A stretch of DNA of 64,000 nucleotides, taken from JADJTT01 sp049306275 (GTDB lineage Bacteria; Bacteroidota; Bacteroidia; Chitinophagales; Saprospiraceae). Under the pieces are notes generated by a model, which searched no databases, had not been told where the DNA came from, and was given only the letters and a program-made list of their open reading frames with translations. The stretch covers positions 7,668 to 71,667 of the forward strand of contig JBAQQB010000135.1 of assembly GCA_049306275.1 (NCBI GenBank). Direction: 5' to 3'. This document shows, in pieces, positions 40,867 to 51,216 of the stretch; within the stretch, counting starts at the first letter, position 1; the number at the start of each line of letters is the position of its first letter. The translations under genes were made by a program, and so were the position numbers.

Positions 40867-41457
40867 TTACTGTCCTTCCAACAGTATTTCGCCCTTAACA
40901 TACCTGACCAGGTCGGGGAAAAACTCCCGATAATCTCGCTGAAAATCTTCCCAATAATTCAGGAGGTTCTCAAAGGCATTATTAAACCATTCGGGCTTTG
41001 AAGCCCGGTATCTCATGCGGTCGAAGGCATAGAGCATGCCCTCCTCAGTGCTGTAGGAGGTCAGCCAATCGGCGGCGATCATGCGGGGCACCCGCTCCTG
41101 CAGGCGCTCGGGCATCAGATGCAGGCTGGATTGGAGAATGGTGTAGATACTTCTGGAAAACTGTGGCAGCGGAAGATGGTGGTGATCGCTCCAGTTGGCT
41201 GCCAGCAGGTAGTCGTAGTACATATCGACCACTACGGGGGCGTACTTTCCATGAAAGGACCGCATCCTGGCCGTTCCGGCCTTGACTGCCGGATGACTGT
41301 CGGTGTAGGAGTCAATCTTGCGATGAAGCAACACGCCCCGCTGAACGGGCCCGGGCAGACCGGCTACCTCTGATTGCCTGAGAAAGTCTCCCAGGAAATT
41401 GCCCACTACCAGGTGGGGATGGTCGAAAGAAAGGTATGCGTGGGCCAGGAAATTCAT
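40867..41457 (-). CDS. acpH: acyl carrier protein phosphodiesterase (AcpH-like)
   Basis: AcpH removes the 4'-phosphopantetheine from holo-ACP. The 196-residue protein begins MNFLAHAYLSFDHPHLVVGN with the HD-like HAYLS start, GDFLRQSEV, RGVLLHRKIDSYTDSHP (His and Asp) and YDYLLAANW. The ATG at 41457 is the family start. It is transcribed together with the next SDR. A divergent promoter for ychF is upstream. Confidence 0.85.
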   Translation of the reverse strand: MNFLAHAYLSFDHPHLVVGNFLGDFLRQSEVAGLPGPVQRGVLLHRKIDSYTDSHPAVKAGTARMRSFHGKYAPVVVDMYYDYLLAANWSDHHHLPLPQFSRSIYTILQSSLHLMPERLQERVPRMIAADWLTSYSTEEGMLYAFDRMRYRASKPEWFNNAFENLLNYWEDFQRDYREFFPDLVRYVKGEILLEGQ

Positions 41458-41507
41458 ATTCAAGTAAACCAACAAGGAGGATAAAAGATTATTAATTTGA
41501 AAAACCG

Positions 41508-41515
41508 TACTTTTG
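41508..41515 (+). promoter_or_regulatory. Bacteroidota-type -7 element (TACTTTTG) for ychF
   Basis: TACTTTTG matches TAnnTTTG, 28 bases before the ychF ATG at 41544, and is identical to the element before engB. Confidence 0.55.
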
Positions 41516-41543
41516 CGCGGCTTTTTAACTAACCCTTCGAATC

Positions 41544-42641
41544 ATGGGATTGCAATGTGGAATCGTGGGCATGCCCAACGTCGGTAAATCGACCCTCTTC
41601 AACGCGCTTACTTCGGCCAAAGCGCTGGCCGCCAATTATCCTTTCGCCACCAAAGACCCCAACGTGGGCATCATTACCGTGCCCGATCCCAGGCTCGACA
41701 AGCTCGTCGAGCTGGTCAAGCCCCGCAGCGTCGTGCCTACCACAATTGAGATCGTCGACATCGCCGGCCTGATCAAGGGCGCCAGCAAGGGCGAAGGACT
41801 GGGCAACCAGTTCCTGGCCAATATCCGGGAAGTCAACGCCATCGTCCACGTCGTGCGCTGCTTCGAGAACGACAACGTCGTGCACGTCGACGGCGGTATC
41901 GATCCTGTCAGGGATAAAGAAGTCATCGATACCGAACTACTGCTCAAAGATATCGAGACGGTGGAAAAACGGGTCGACAAGCTGAAAAAACAGGCCAAGA
42001 GCGGCAAAAAGGAAGACCAGCGCCTGGTGCAAATCGCCGAAGACATCCTGGTCCACCTCAACAACATGGAGCCTGCCCGCTCTTTTCAAATGGATGAGGA
42101 AGCCAGAGAGCTGGTTCGCGATATGTTCCTGCTCACCGCCAAACCCATCCTCTACGTCTGCAATGTCGACGAGGCCAGCGTGCTGACCGGCAATGCGCAC
42201 ACCGAACGGCTCAAAAAGGCCATTGAGAAAGAGGAAGCCGAAATGATCCTCGTCAGCGCCGAAATAGAATCAGAGATCGCCCAGTTGGAAACCATGGAAG
42301 AACGCATGGACTTCCTGCACGAAATGGGACTCGACGAGCCGGGCGTCAACCGCCTGATCCACGCCAGCTACAAACTGCTGCACCTCATCACCTACTTCAC
42401 CGCCGGCGAAAAGGAAGTGCGCGCCTGGACTATTGTCAACGGCTGGAAAGCCCCTCAGGCAGCCGGCGTCATCCACACCGATTTCGAAAAAGGCTTCATC
42501 CGCGCCGAGGTCATCAAATACGACGACTACATCAAATACGGCTCCGAGCACGCCGTCAAGGAAGCCGGCAAAATGGCTGTGGAAGGCAAGGACTATGTGG
42601 TGCATGATGGAGATGTGATGCATTTCAGGTTTAATGTTTAA
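41544..42641 (+). CDS. ychF: redox-regulated ATPase YchF (Obg/TRAFAC family)
   Basis: YchF is a 365-residue ATP-preferring Obg-family protein that binds ribosomes. G1 is GMPNVGKSTLF, G3 DIAGLIKGASKGEGLGNQF, and the NKxD equivalent is NVDEASV (the ATP-binding NxxE variant that sets this family apart). The C-terminal TGS domain (TYFTAGEKEVRAWTIVNG, GVIHTDFEKGFIRAEV) is complete. It overlaps the next gene by one base (TAATG). Confidence 0.96.
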   Translation: MGLQCGIVGMPNVGKSTLFNALTSAKALAANYPFATKDPNVGIITVPDPRLDKLVELVKPRSVVPTTIEIVDIAGLIKGASKGEGLGNQFLANIREVNAIVHVVRCFENDNVVHVDGGIDPVRDKEVIDTELLLKDIETVEKRVDKLKKQAKSGKKEDQRLVQIAEDILVHLNNMEPARSFQMDEEARELVRDMFLLTAKPILYVCNVDEASVLTGNAHTERLKKAIEKEEAEMILVSAEIESEIAQLETMEERMDFLHEMGLDEPGVNRLIHASYKLLHLITYFTAGEKEVRAWTIVNGWKAPQAAGVIHTDFEKGFIRAEVIKYDDYIKYGSEHAVKEAGKMAVEGKDYVVHDGDVMHFRFNV

Positions 42642-43195
42642 TGCCCAGATACTTCCTCATCTATAAACCATTTGGAGTCCTCTCCCAATTCACCCGGGAA
42701 ACGCCGGAGCATAAGACTTTAGGCGACCTCTACCCTTTTCCCAAAGATGTCTACCCCGTCGGAAGGCTCGACCAGGACAGTGAGGGATTGCTTTTGCTGA
42801 CAGACGACAAAAGCCTGAACAAAAAGCTATTGGACCCCGCTTTCGAGCACGAGCGAACCTATTGGGTGCAAGTGGAAGGCATTCCGGATCAGGAGTCACT
42901 CCAGTCATTGAGGACCGGAGTGACTATCCGCATCAAAGGGCAGGCTTACAAGACCCGTCCGGCGCATGTGCGGTTGTTGGAGCAGGCCCCTCCCCTTCCC
43001 GAGCGCGACCCCCCGATCCGCTTTCGAAAAAACATTCCTGATTCTTGGTTGGAACTCACCCTGATCGAGGGCAAGAACCGGCAGGTGCGGCGCATGTGCG
43101 CGCAGGTTGGGTATCCGGTGCTCAGGCTGGTGCGCTGCCGCATTGGGGAATGGAAGATAGAGGGGATGAAGATTGGAGAAGTCAAGGAGTTGTAA
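42641..43195 (+). CDS. rluE: 23S rRNA pseudouridine synthase, RsuA/RluE type
   Basis: The 184-residue protein is a short RsuA-branch pseudouridine synthase (no S4 domain). Motifs: FLIYKPFGVLSQFT, VGRLDQDSEGLLLLTDD (catalytic Asp in RLDxDSEGLL), LIEGKNRQVRRMCAQVGYPV. RluE modifies U2457 of 23S rRNA in Escherichia coli. Its start overlaps the ychF stop by one base. A terminator hairpin shared with the opposing ppdK lies just after the stop. Confidence 0.92.
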   Translation: MPRYFLIYKPFGVLSQFTRETPEHKTLGDLYPFPKDVYPVGRLDQDSEGLLLLTDDKSLNKKLLDPAFEHERTYWVQVEGIPDQESLQSLRTGVTIRIKGQAYKTRPAHVRLLEQAPPLPERDPPIRFRKNIPDSWLELTLIEGKNRQVRRMCAQVGYPVLRLVRCRIGEWKIEGMKIGEVKEL

Positions 43196-43226
43196 AAAAA
43201 GAAGCCGCCTTGGAGGAGGCGGCTTC
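43194..43226 (-). terminator. intrinsic terminator for ppdK
   Basis: The 10-bp stem GAAGCCGCCT / AGGCGGCTTC (43201-43210 and 43217-43226) has a 6-base loop. On the minus strand it is followed by a run of seven Ts (43194-43200 as As on the plus strand). The A-tract on the plus side means it would also affect rluE transcripts. Confidence 0.8.
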
Positions 43227-43260
43227 GATGTTGTAAGACACGTTCTCTATTCAATTGGGA

Positions 43261-46023
<2,763 letters not shown>

Positions 46024-46060
46024 GTTGAATAATCTTACTGTTGAGATAGTGTATTTCTTA

Positions 46061-46068
46061 CAAATATA
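46061..46068 (-). promoter_or_regulatory. Bacteroidota-type -7 element (TATATTTG) for ppdK
   Basis: On the minus strand TATATTTG matches TAnnTTTG, 38 bases before the ppdK ATG at 46023, so the leader is about 30 bases. Confidence 0.5.
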
Positions 46069-46142
46069 CCGAAAGGTAGTCCCTTATGGTTTTTGGCCGA
46101 ATGATTTTCATCAAGGGGGGGATTGATCTTCATCATTATAAA

Positions 46143-46173
46143 CAGGACACCCCGCTTTGGGCGGGGTGTCCTG
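46143..46173 (-). terminator. hairpin ending the nifJ-rnf operon
   Basis: A perfect 13-bp stem (46143-46155 and 46161-46173; GGACACCCCGC type) with a 5-base loop follows the rnfB stop. A short T-rich stretch follows on the minus strand, so it is probably a terminator separating the Rnf operon from ppdK. Confidence 0.7.
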
Positions 46174-46197
46174 CTTATCAAACAAATTATCTCATGA

Positions 46198-47064
46198 TTA
46201 AGAATGGCCAAAGCCTCGTTCTCCTTTCCGGATGATTTTCTTTGCTTCCGGCCCTTTGATGGGACCTTTTTCGTCATCCAGCCAAACGATAGCGCCGGTT
46301 GGGCAGCGTTGAATGGGATCCATGGTCAGCTTGCCTTTCCCGTAGTGCACGACAGGTAGGTTGTGCACCATGGTGATCAGTTCGCCGGGAGCGTCCATGG
46401 CGCATTTGCCGCAGGCGGTACAGGCGACCTGGCAGTCTTCCAGCACGCGGTCGCCGGCTTCCAGGTTTTTGCATGCCACCCAGAGGCGGTTATTAATTGA
46501 TTGCAGGGAAAACAGGTCTTTCGGGCATACCTCCACACAATCGCCGCAAGCGGTGCATTTATCGACATCGACCACAGGAAGGGAGAACTCGTTCATGGTG
46601 ATGGCGTCAAAATCGCAAACAGCTTCGCAATCGCCGTGCCCCAGGCAGCCCCAGAAGCAGCCTTTGCCACCCCCGGAAACCAGGGCGGCTGCCTGGCAAC
46701 TACTGATGCCCTTGTATTGAGCGCGGTTGATGGCCACATTGACGCCGCCGGCGCAGGCCAGGCGGGCCACGCGTTTCTCTTCCGCTCCCAGGGCCACGCC
46801 CAGGAAATCTGCGATCCGCATGCGTCCCTCGTCGGAGCTCACCGTGCACTTGCCGGGCAGGGCATTGCCCTTTACCAAAGCCTCCGCGAAGGGCCGGCAA
46901 CCGGGGAAGCCGCAGGCGCCGCAGTTGGCATGGGGCAGCATATCCTCGACGGTGTCAATACGGGGGTCTTCGTATACGTACAGTTTCTTGTTCGCCACGA
47001 TCAGCATGACGGCCAGCAAGAGGGTCAATCCGCCCAGCGCAGCGAGAGCGATCAGAATTGTCAT
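46198..47064 (-). CDS. rnfB: Rnf electron transport complex subunit B (ferredoxin-accepting)
   Basis: RnfB, 288 residues: N-terminal membrane anchor (TILIALAALGGLTLLLAVML), the 4Fe-4S domain NCGACGFPGCRPFAEAL, then ferredoxin-type motifs CFWGCLGHGDCEAVCDFDAI, CTACGDCVEVCPKDLF. The next motif, CTACGKCAMDAPGELI, has an Asp-Ala-Pro where CxxxCP is expected, and the last, DPIQRCPTGAI, keeps only one Cys, so two ferredoxin clusters look degraded compared with canonical RnfB. It accepts electrons from reduced ferredoxin. Gene order is unusual: it stands last, behind rnfA, a Cys-rich protein and FNR. Confidence 0.92.
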   Translation of the reverse strand: MTILIALAALGGLTLLLAVMLIVANKKLYVYEDPRIDTVEDMLPHANCGACGFPGCRPFAEALVKGNALPGKCTVSSDEGRMRIADFLGVALGAEEKRVARLACAGGVNVAINRAQYKGISSCQAAALVSGGGKGCFWGCLGHGDCEAVCDFDAITMNEFSLPVVDVDKCTACGDCVEVCPKDLFSLQSINNRLWVACKNLEAGDRVLEDCQVACTACGKCAMDAPGELITMVHNLPVVHYGKGKLTMDPIQRCPTGAIVWLDDEKGPIKGPEAKKIIRKGERGFGHS

Positions 47065-47076
47065 GGTCCTTGTGTT

Positions 47077-47934
47077 TTAAAAAATCAGCTCCGCCCACTT
47101 TTTGCCGGCTACCAGTTCCGCCTTGCGGTTCTTCCACTTTTCCTCAGAGCCGAGAATTTTGGCAAAGGATTTTTCAAGCGCTTCTTCGACAGCCTCATAC
47201 CCTGCAACGTAGATGTAGGTGTTGGCGTGCGACAGCAAATCGAGGATATCGGCGGCCCGCTCCTCAATGGCGGTGTCCAGTGCGATGGGATCATTCCAGT
47301 GCGGGCGCGGGCTGACGGCGTGGAAGGCCTCGAAGGTCTCCTCGTCGTAGTAGTTGGCCAGGTCGCCGTCCTTGTCGTTGAGGTAGAGCAGTTCCAGACC
47401 GCTGCGTGCGCCGTAGAACAGGCGGACTTTCCCTTGCCAGCCGCCTTTTTCCTGGTAGATGTGCTTGATGAAAGCCCGGAAGGGAGCGATTCCCGTACCC
47501 ATGCCGATCATGATCATGTTGGCGGTGCTGTCATCGGGTATCCGGAATGGCAGTTCGAAAGGCCCGGTGATGGTGATCTCGTCCCCTACCCTGCGATCGC
47601 ACAGGTAGTTGGAGGCAACCCCCTGGTACTTCTCTCCGCTGAAGTCATCGATGTAGGAAACGCGTTTAACCAGCATGGTGATCAGGGTCTTGCCATTGTG
47701 TTTGCCCGGCAGATCGGCCACGGTGTATAGGCGGTGATGCGTATCCTTGCCGAAGTCGCCGTCGGTTCTCACCAACACACCGAAACATTGGTTCACCTTG
47801 CACTCGAATTTGGGATCCATCACTTCCAGCAGGATCTCCCGGATCTCGTCGGAGTCGGCTGGCGTCAGGCGCTTGGAATCTTTAACCTTCGCCTGGTATT
47901 TTTTTTCGACATTATAATCTGCAAGCTGTGACAT
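47077..47934 (-). CDS. plant-type ferredoxin-NADP+ reductase
   Basis: FNR, 285 residues: FAD-binding HRLYTVADLPG (RxYT), GVASNYLCDRRVGDEIT, ITGPFELPF, and NADP-binding MIGMGTGIAPFRAFIKHIY, LFYGAR, ending KKWAELIF with an aromatic C-terminal residue. It transfers electrons between ferredoxin and NADP+. It lies between rnfA's small neighbour and rnfB, 12 bases upstream of rnfB, so PFOR-reduced ferredoxin can feed both NAD+ (Rnf) and NADP+ (FNR) pathways. It is not part of canonical Rnf operons. Confidence 0.9.
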   Translation of the reverse strand: MSQLADYNVEKKYQAKVKDSKRLTPADSDEIREILLEVMDPKFECKVNQCFGVLVRTDGDFGKDTHHRLYTVADLPGKHNGKTLITMLVKRVSYIDDFSGEKYQGVASNYLCDRRVGDEITITGPFELPFRIPDDSTANMIMIGMGTGIAPFRAFIKHIYQEKGGWQGKVRLFYGARSGLELLYLNDKDGDLANYYDEETFEAFHAVSPRPHWNDPIALDTAIEERAADILDLLSHANTYIYVAGYEAVEEALEKSFAKILGSEEKWKNRKAELVAGKKWAELIF

Positions 47935-47971
47935 ATTGTACTGGTTTAAGAAGTGTAATAAAATAGTTTAT

Positions 47972-48040
47972 AGTGGAGAGTGGAGTGTGGAGTTGTTTTA
48001 GCGTACTTCACTCTTCACTCTTCACTCTCCACTCTTTTTT
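47972..48040. repeat. two opposing heptamer arrays (AGTGGAG and CTTCACT types)
   Basis: AGTGGAG, AGTGGAG, TGTGGAG (47972-47992) face CTTCACT, CTTCACT, CTTCACT, CTCCACT, CTTTTTT (48006-48040); the arms are imperfectly complementary. The small Cys-rich protein's stop TGA lies within the second right-hand unit, and its last residues RVESEE are encoded by the array. Confidence 0.85.
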
Positions 48041-48209
48041 CGCATGCCGTCGTGCACCCGCAATTCGAGCATTTGGTGCGGCCGGACATCACATCGTCGC
48101 CGGTAGACACGTACTCCGAGAAAGTCTTGCCCCATAGCGCCTGAACCAGCAACCAAAGCAGCATGAGTCCGATGATACCGCCGATGGCAATGATAAGAGA
48201 GTACAGCAT
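48015..48209 (-). CDS. small Cys-rich single-pass membrane protein, NqrM-like by architecture
   Basis: The 64-residue protein has one membrane helix (MLYSLIIAIGGIIGLMLLWL) and a cytoplasmic tail with KCSNCGCTTACEK, i.e. CxxCxCxxxC. In architecture it resembles NqrM, the four-Cys membrane protein needed to mature the Fe site between NqrD and NqrE, which are homologues of RnfA and RnfE. It is encoded directly after rnfA. The role in Rnf iron delivery is an inference; a FeoB-associated Cys-rich protein is the alternative. ATG at 48209 is chosen; a TTG start at 48236 adds nine residues. The C-terminal tail lies inside a heptamer array. Confidence 0.7.
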   Translation of the reverse strand: MLYSLIIAIGGIIGLMLLWLLVQALWGKTFSEYVSTGDDVMSGRTKCSNCGCTTACEKRVESEE

Positions 48210-48236
48210 ATTGAGTAGGTCTTTTTTATTAAACAA

Positions 48237-48818
48237 TTAACTTCCCAATCCGGCAAAGCCCATGAAAGACAGTGAGAGAATACCTGCGACGAGCAGGGTC
48301 AGCGCCGTTCCTTTGACGATAGCGGGAACTTCCGCAAAATCCAGTTTCTCCCGCAAGCCTGCCATCAGTATCAGCGCGAGGGTGAAGCCGGCGCCGGCGC
48401 CCAGCGCATAGACGATACTCTCCATAAAGTCATATCCTTTGTTGGTCTGGAAGAGAGCCAGCCCCAGAATGGCGCAATTGGTAGTGATCAGGGGCAGGAA
48501 GATGCCCAGGGCCCGGAACAGGGCGGGACTGATTTTTTTGATGAACATCTCCACCAATTGAACGGTAGAAGCGATGACCACAATGAAGCTGATCAGTTGC
48601 AGAAAAGGCGCATCGATAGCCTTCAGAAAGACCTGGATACCGTAAGCACAGACAGAGGTGATGAGCATGACAAAGGTCACTGCCCCGCCCATTTTGGTTG
48701 CGGTTTCCATCTTGCCGGAAACGCCCAGGAAGGGGCAGATACCCAGGAAGTAGGCCAGCACAAAGTTGTTGATCAGGCTGGCGTTGATAAATATGAACCA
48801 AAGGGAATCTGTATTCAT
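48237..48818 (-). CDS. rnfA: Rnf electron transport complex subunit A
   Basis: RnfA, 193 residues and six membrane helices: NNFVLAYFLGICPFLGVSGK near the start and the conserved Cys in LPLITTNCAILGLAL. RnfA and RnfE form a paired inverted-topology core that holds a [2Fe-2S] cluster. It overlaps the rnfE gene by 4 bases (ATGA). Confidence 0.95.
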   Translation of the reverse strand: MNTDSLWFIFINASLINNFVLAYFLGICPFLGVSGKMETATKMGGAVTFVMLITSVCAYGIQVFLKAIDAPFLQLISFIVVIASTVQLVEMFIKKISPALFRALGIFLPLITTNCAILGLALFQTNKGYDFMESIVYALGAGAGFTLALILMAGLREKLDFAEVPAIVKGTALTLLVAGILSLSFMGFAGLGS

Positions 48819-49474
48819 GTCGTTTTCAGTTTCCGTTGTTTTGCGCCATTAAAGATGAGCAGCCACATCGCCAGGGTGAAAAAGCCGCCGGCGGGCAGGA
48901 TCATAACGACCCATTCCTGGAAATTATCGGGGAAGAAGGAGTAGCCCAGGACGCTGCCACTGCCCAGGATTTCCCGCACAACGCCCAGGCAGATCAGGGC
49001 GAAGGTGAAGCCCAGCCCCATCCCCAAAGCGTCCATGATGGATTTGCCGATGGTGTTTTTGGAGGCGAAGGCTTCAGCGCGGCCCAGGATCACGCAATTC
49101 ACGACGATGAGTGAAATAAAAGCCCCAAGGCTCTTGTGCAAATCCACGCTGATGGCTTGTATCATGTAATCGACCATCGTGACGAAAGTGGCGATGATCA
49201 AAATGTAGGAGGCAATGCGTACTTGTTTGGGTATGAAATTGCGCAGGGATGATACAAGGATATTGGACATGATGAGCACAAAGGCCGTGGCCAGGCCCAT
49301 GGCGATGGCGTTCATCGTCGAGTTCGTCACAGCCAGGGTCGGACACATGCCGAGCACCTGCACGAAAACCGGGTTCTCCCGCCACAGCCCTTTGATGAAC
49401 TCATCGGTGGAGGGCTGTCCGTTGGCGGCTTCCAGGAACCCCGCTTTCTTCTTGTTCTGTATTTGATCAGCCAT
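48815..49474 (-). CDS. rnfE: Rnf electron transport complex subunit E
   Basis: RnfE, 219 residues, homologous to RnfA: NPVFVQVLGMCPTLAVTNS (MCPTLAVT with the ligating Cys), VVNCVILGRAEAFASKN and six membrane segments. A cytosolic N-terminal stretch of about 30 polar residues precedes the first helix. It overlaps rnfA by 4 bases. Confidence 0.95.
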   Translation of the reverse strand: MADQIQNKKKAGFLEAANGQPSTDEFIKGLWRENPVFVQVLGMCPTLAVTNSTMNAIAMGLATAFVLIMSNILVSSLRNFIPKQVRIASYILIIATFVTMVDYMIQAISVDLHKSLGAFISLIVVNCVILGRAEAFASKNTIGKSIMDALGMGLGFTFALICLGVVREILGSGSVLGYSFFPDNFQEWVVMILPAGGFFTLAMWLLIFNGAKQRKLKTT

Positions 49475-49481
49475 TTTTATT

Positions 49482-49509
49482 AGTTGAGTGATGAAAGTTG
49501 AAAGTTAAT
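49482..49509. repeat. degenerate heptamer array (AGTTGAA type)
   Basis: AGTTGAG, TGATGAA, AGTTGAA, AGTTAAT run from 49482 to 49509, filling the 30-base rnfG-rnfE gap. The rnfG stop (TAA, complement at 49505-49507) is in the fourth unit. Confidence 0.55.
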
Positions 49510-50191
49510 CTGCTTTCACCAAGGTCTCCTTGTGTTTATAGATTGCCGGCACCCATTGTTCAGTGCTAGAACTGATGATATTGCCGATCGCCCTTGACGA
49601 GATCGTAGCGCCGGTTATGGCATCGATTTCCCAGGGATTCTCCTTTTTCCCCGGTTTGACGAGGATAACTTTGTTTTTCACCCCAGAGGCTCCTTCATCA
49701 AGCGATACGTCCAGGGCTTCGAAATTGGCCAGGAATACGGGGTCTTTTTCGATTTTATCCCCCAGGCCCGGCGTCTCTTTGCTTTCCAGAACGTAAAAAC
49801 CGATAACGGCCTGTTTTTCAGGATCGTAGCCGTAAAGCACCCGCAGTACGTCGGCAAAGCCCATCCCGCTGGCCTCAAGGGCAACCCCTACCAGTTTCCC
49901 CTGTTCGTCGTATCCTGCGTAGAACAACTGCCCTACTCCGGCTTCTCCGTTATATTTCTTGAATCCGGTTTCCTGGTCGTAGTAGAAAGTTTGTTTCGTC
50001 TGGGTTCCCGGTATTACTTTGAATATGGCTCTTTCCAACGCCTCCGCCTTGAGGCGCTGAATCCTGGGAAGGGTTCCCTGATAAGTCAGCACGATCATCA
50101 GGGCGCAGACCAAGCCGATGCCGACCATGGCGCGTAGCATGATGAAGCTGCTGATATTTCCCGAGACAGGCGCCGAAATTTGTTCACTCAT
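49505..50191 (-). CDS. rnfG: Rnf electron transport complex subunit G (FMN-binding)
   Basis: RnfG, 228 residues: one N-terminal membrane helix, then a periplasmic FMN-binding domain with GYDPEKQAVIGFYVLESKET, GLGDKIEKD and DAITGATISSRAI, whose Thr in TGAT carries covalent FMN. It overlaps rnfD by 4 bases. Confidence 0.94.
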   Translation of the reverse strand: MSEQISAPVSGNISSFIMLRAMVGIGLVCALMIVLTYQGTLPRIQRLKAEALERAIFKVIPGTQTKQTFYYDQETGFKKYNGEAGVGQLFYAGYDEQGKLVGVALEASGMGFADVLRVLYGYDPEKQAVIGFYVLESKETPGLGDKIEKDPVFLANFEALDVSLDEGASGVKNKVILVKPGKKENPWEIDAITGATISSRAIGNIISSSTEQWVPAIYKHKETLVKAD

Positions 50192-51216
50192 GACCTTTTC
50201 TTGCTTTTTGCGGTTCCGTAAACCCGTGGCCGTATTAGGTTGTCGATATGCGGTGAAATGGCATTTGCCAGCAGGATAGCATACATCACGCCCTCCGGCA
50301 AGCCGCCCCAGAGGCGGATGATTACAACCAGCAGTCCGATGATTGCTCCATAAATTACCACGCCTAAGGAGGTTATTGGCGAAGCCACCATATCTGTAGC
50401 CATAAATACCGCCCCCAGCATCAGTCCTCCGGAGAAGAGCATAAAGACCGGCGAGGGATATTCCTTGCTGTCGATGAGGTAAAATATTCCACTCAGGACA
50501 AAAACTGTAACCAGTGTAGCTACCGGAATCCGCCAGTTCATCATGTTGCGGGCGATCAGGTAGAGTCCGCCGAGGATGATCAGCACTGCGCAGGTTTCAC
50601 CGGTGGAGCCGCTGATCAGGCCCAGGGCCAGGTCGGTGGCTTCCGTGCTCACACCGTCAAATTTGAAGGCCGCCAGCGGGGTGGCGCCCGAAATAGCCTC
50701 AACGGCATTGGCGCGGGGTTCCAGGAATGGGAACGTCAGCGTGGAGGCCGGAAGAACGGTAAAGCGGTTGGGCAGAAATGCCGGATACCAGGTGGTGATG
50801 GCTACGGGAAATGCTGCCTGCAGCACAGCCCGGCCGACCAGGGCCGGATTGAATACGTTGTAGCCCAGTCCGCCGAAAATAAACTTGCCCAGCGCGATGG
50901 CGATCACACCGCCTACGAAGGCCATCCAAAGCGGAAAGCCAGGAGGCAGCGTGAGGCCCAGCAGCAGGCCGGAAATGACGGCCGACCAGTCGCCCACCGT
51001 GGTTTCCTTGCCCGACCATTTGTTCAGGAAATGCTCGGTCAGCACGGCCGACACTGTAGAGGCCAGCATCACCAGCAGGGCCGTCAGGCCAAAGGAGAAC
51101 ACGGCGAAAGCCGCGACCGGCAGCAGCGCATACACCACGTTTCGCATGATATCGTCGGTGCCGATGCCTTTGGTGATATGCGGAGACGTACTGATATTTA
51201 GCGTTCTATTTTGCAT
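50188..51216 (-). CDS. rnfD: Rnf electron transport complex subunit D
   Basis: RnfD, 342 residues with about nine membrane helices: SPHITKGIGTDDIMRNVVYA, GKFIFGGLGYNVFNPALVGR, and the FMN motif EAISGATPLAAFK, followed by TDMVASPITSLG. The N-terminus overlaps rnfC by 11 bases. It takes part in ion translocation. Confidence 0.95.
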   Translation of the reverse strand: MQNRTLNISTSPHITKGIGTDDIMRNVVYALLPVAAFAVFSFGLTALLVMLASTVSAVLTEHFLNKWSGKETTVGDWSAVISGLLLGLTLPPGFPLWMAFVGGVIAIALGKFIFGGLGYNVFNPALVGRAVLQAAFPVAITTWYPAFLPNRFTVLPASTLTFPFLEPRANAVEAISGATPLAAFKFDGVSTEATDLALGLISGSTGETCAVLIILGGLYLIARNMMNWRIPVATLVTVFVLSGIFYLIDSKEYPSPVFMLFSGGLMLGAVFMATDMVASPITSLGVVIYGAIIGLLVVIIRLWGGLPEGVMYAILLANAISPHIDNLIRPRVYGTAKSKKRS

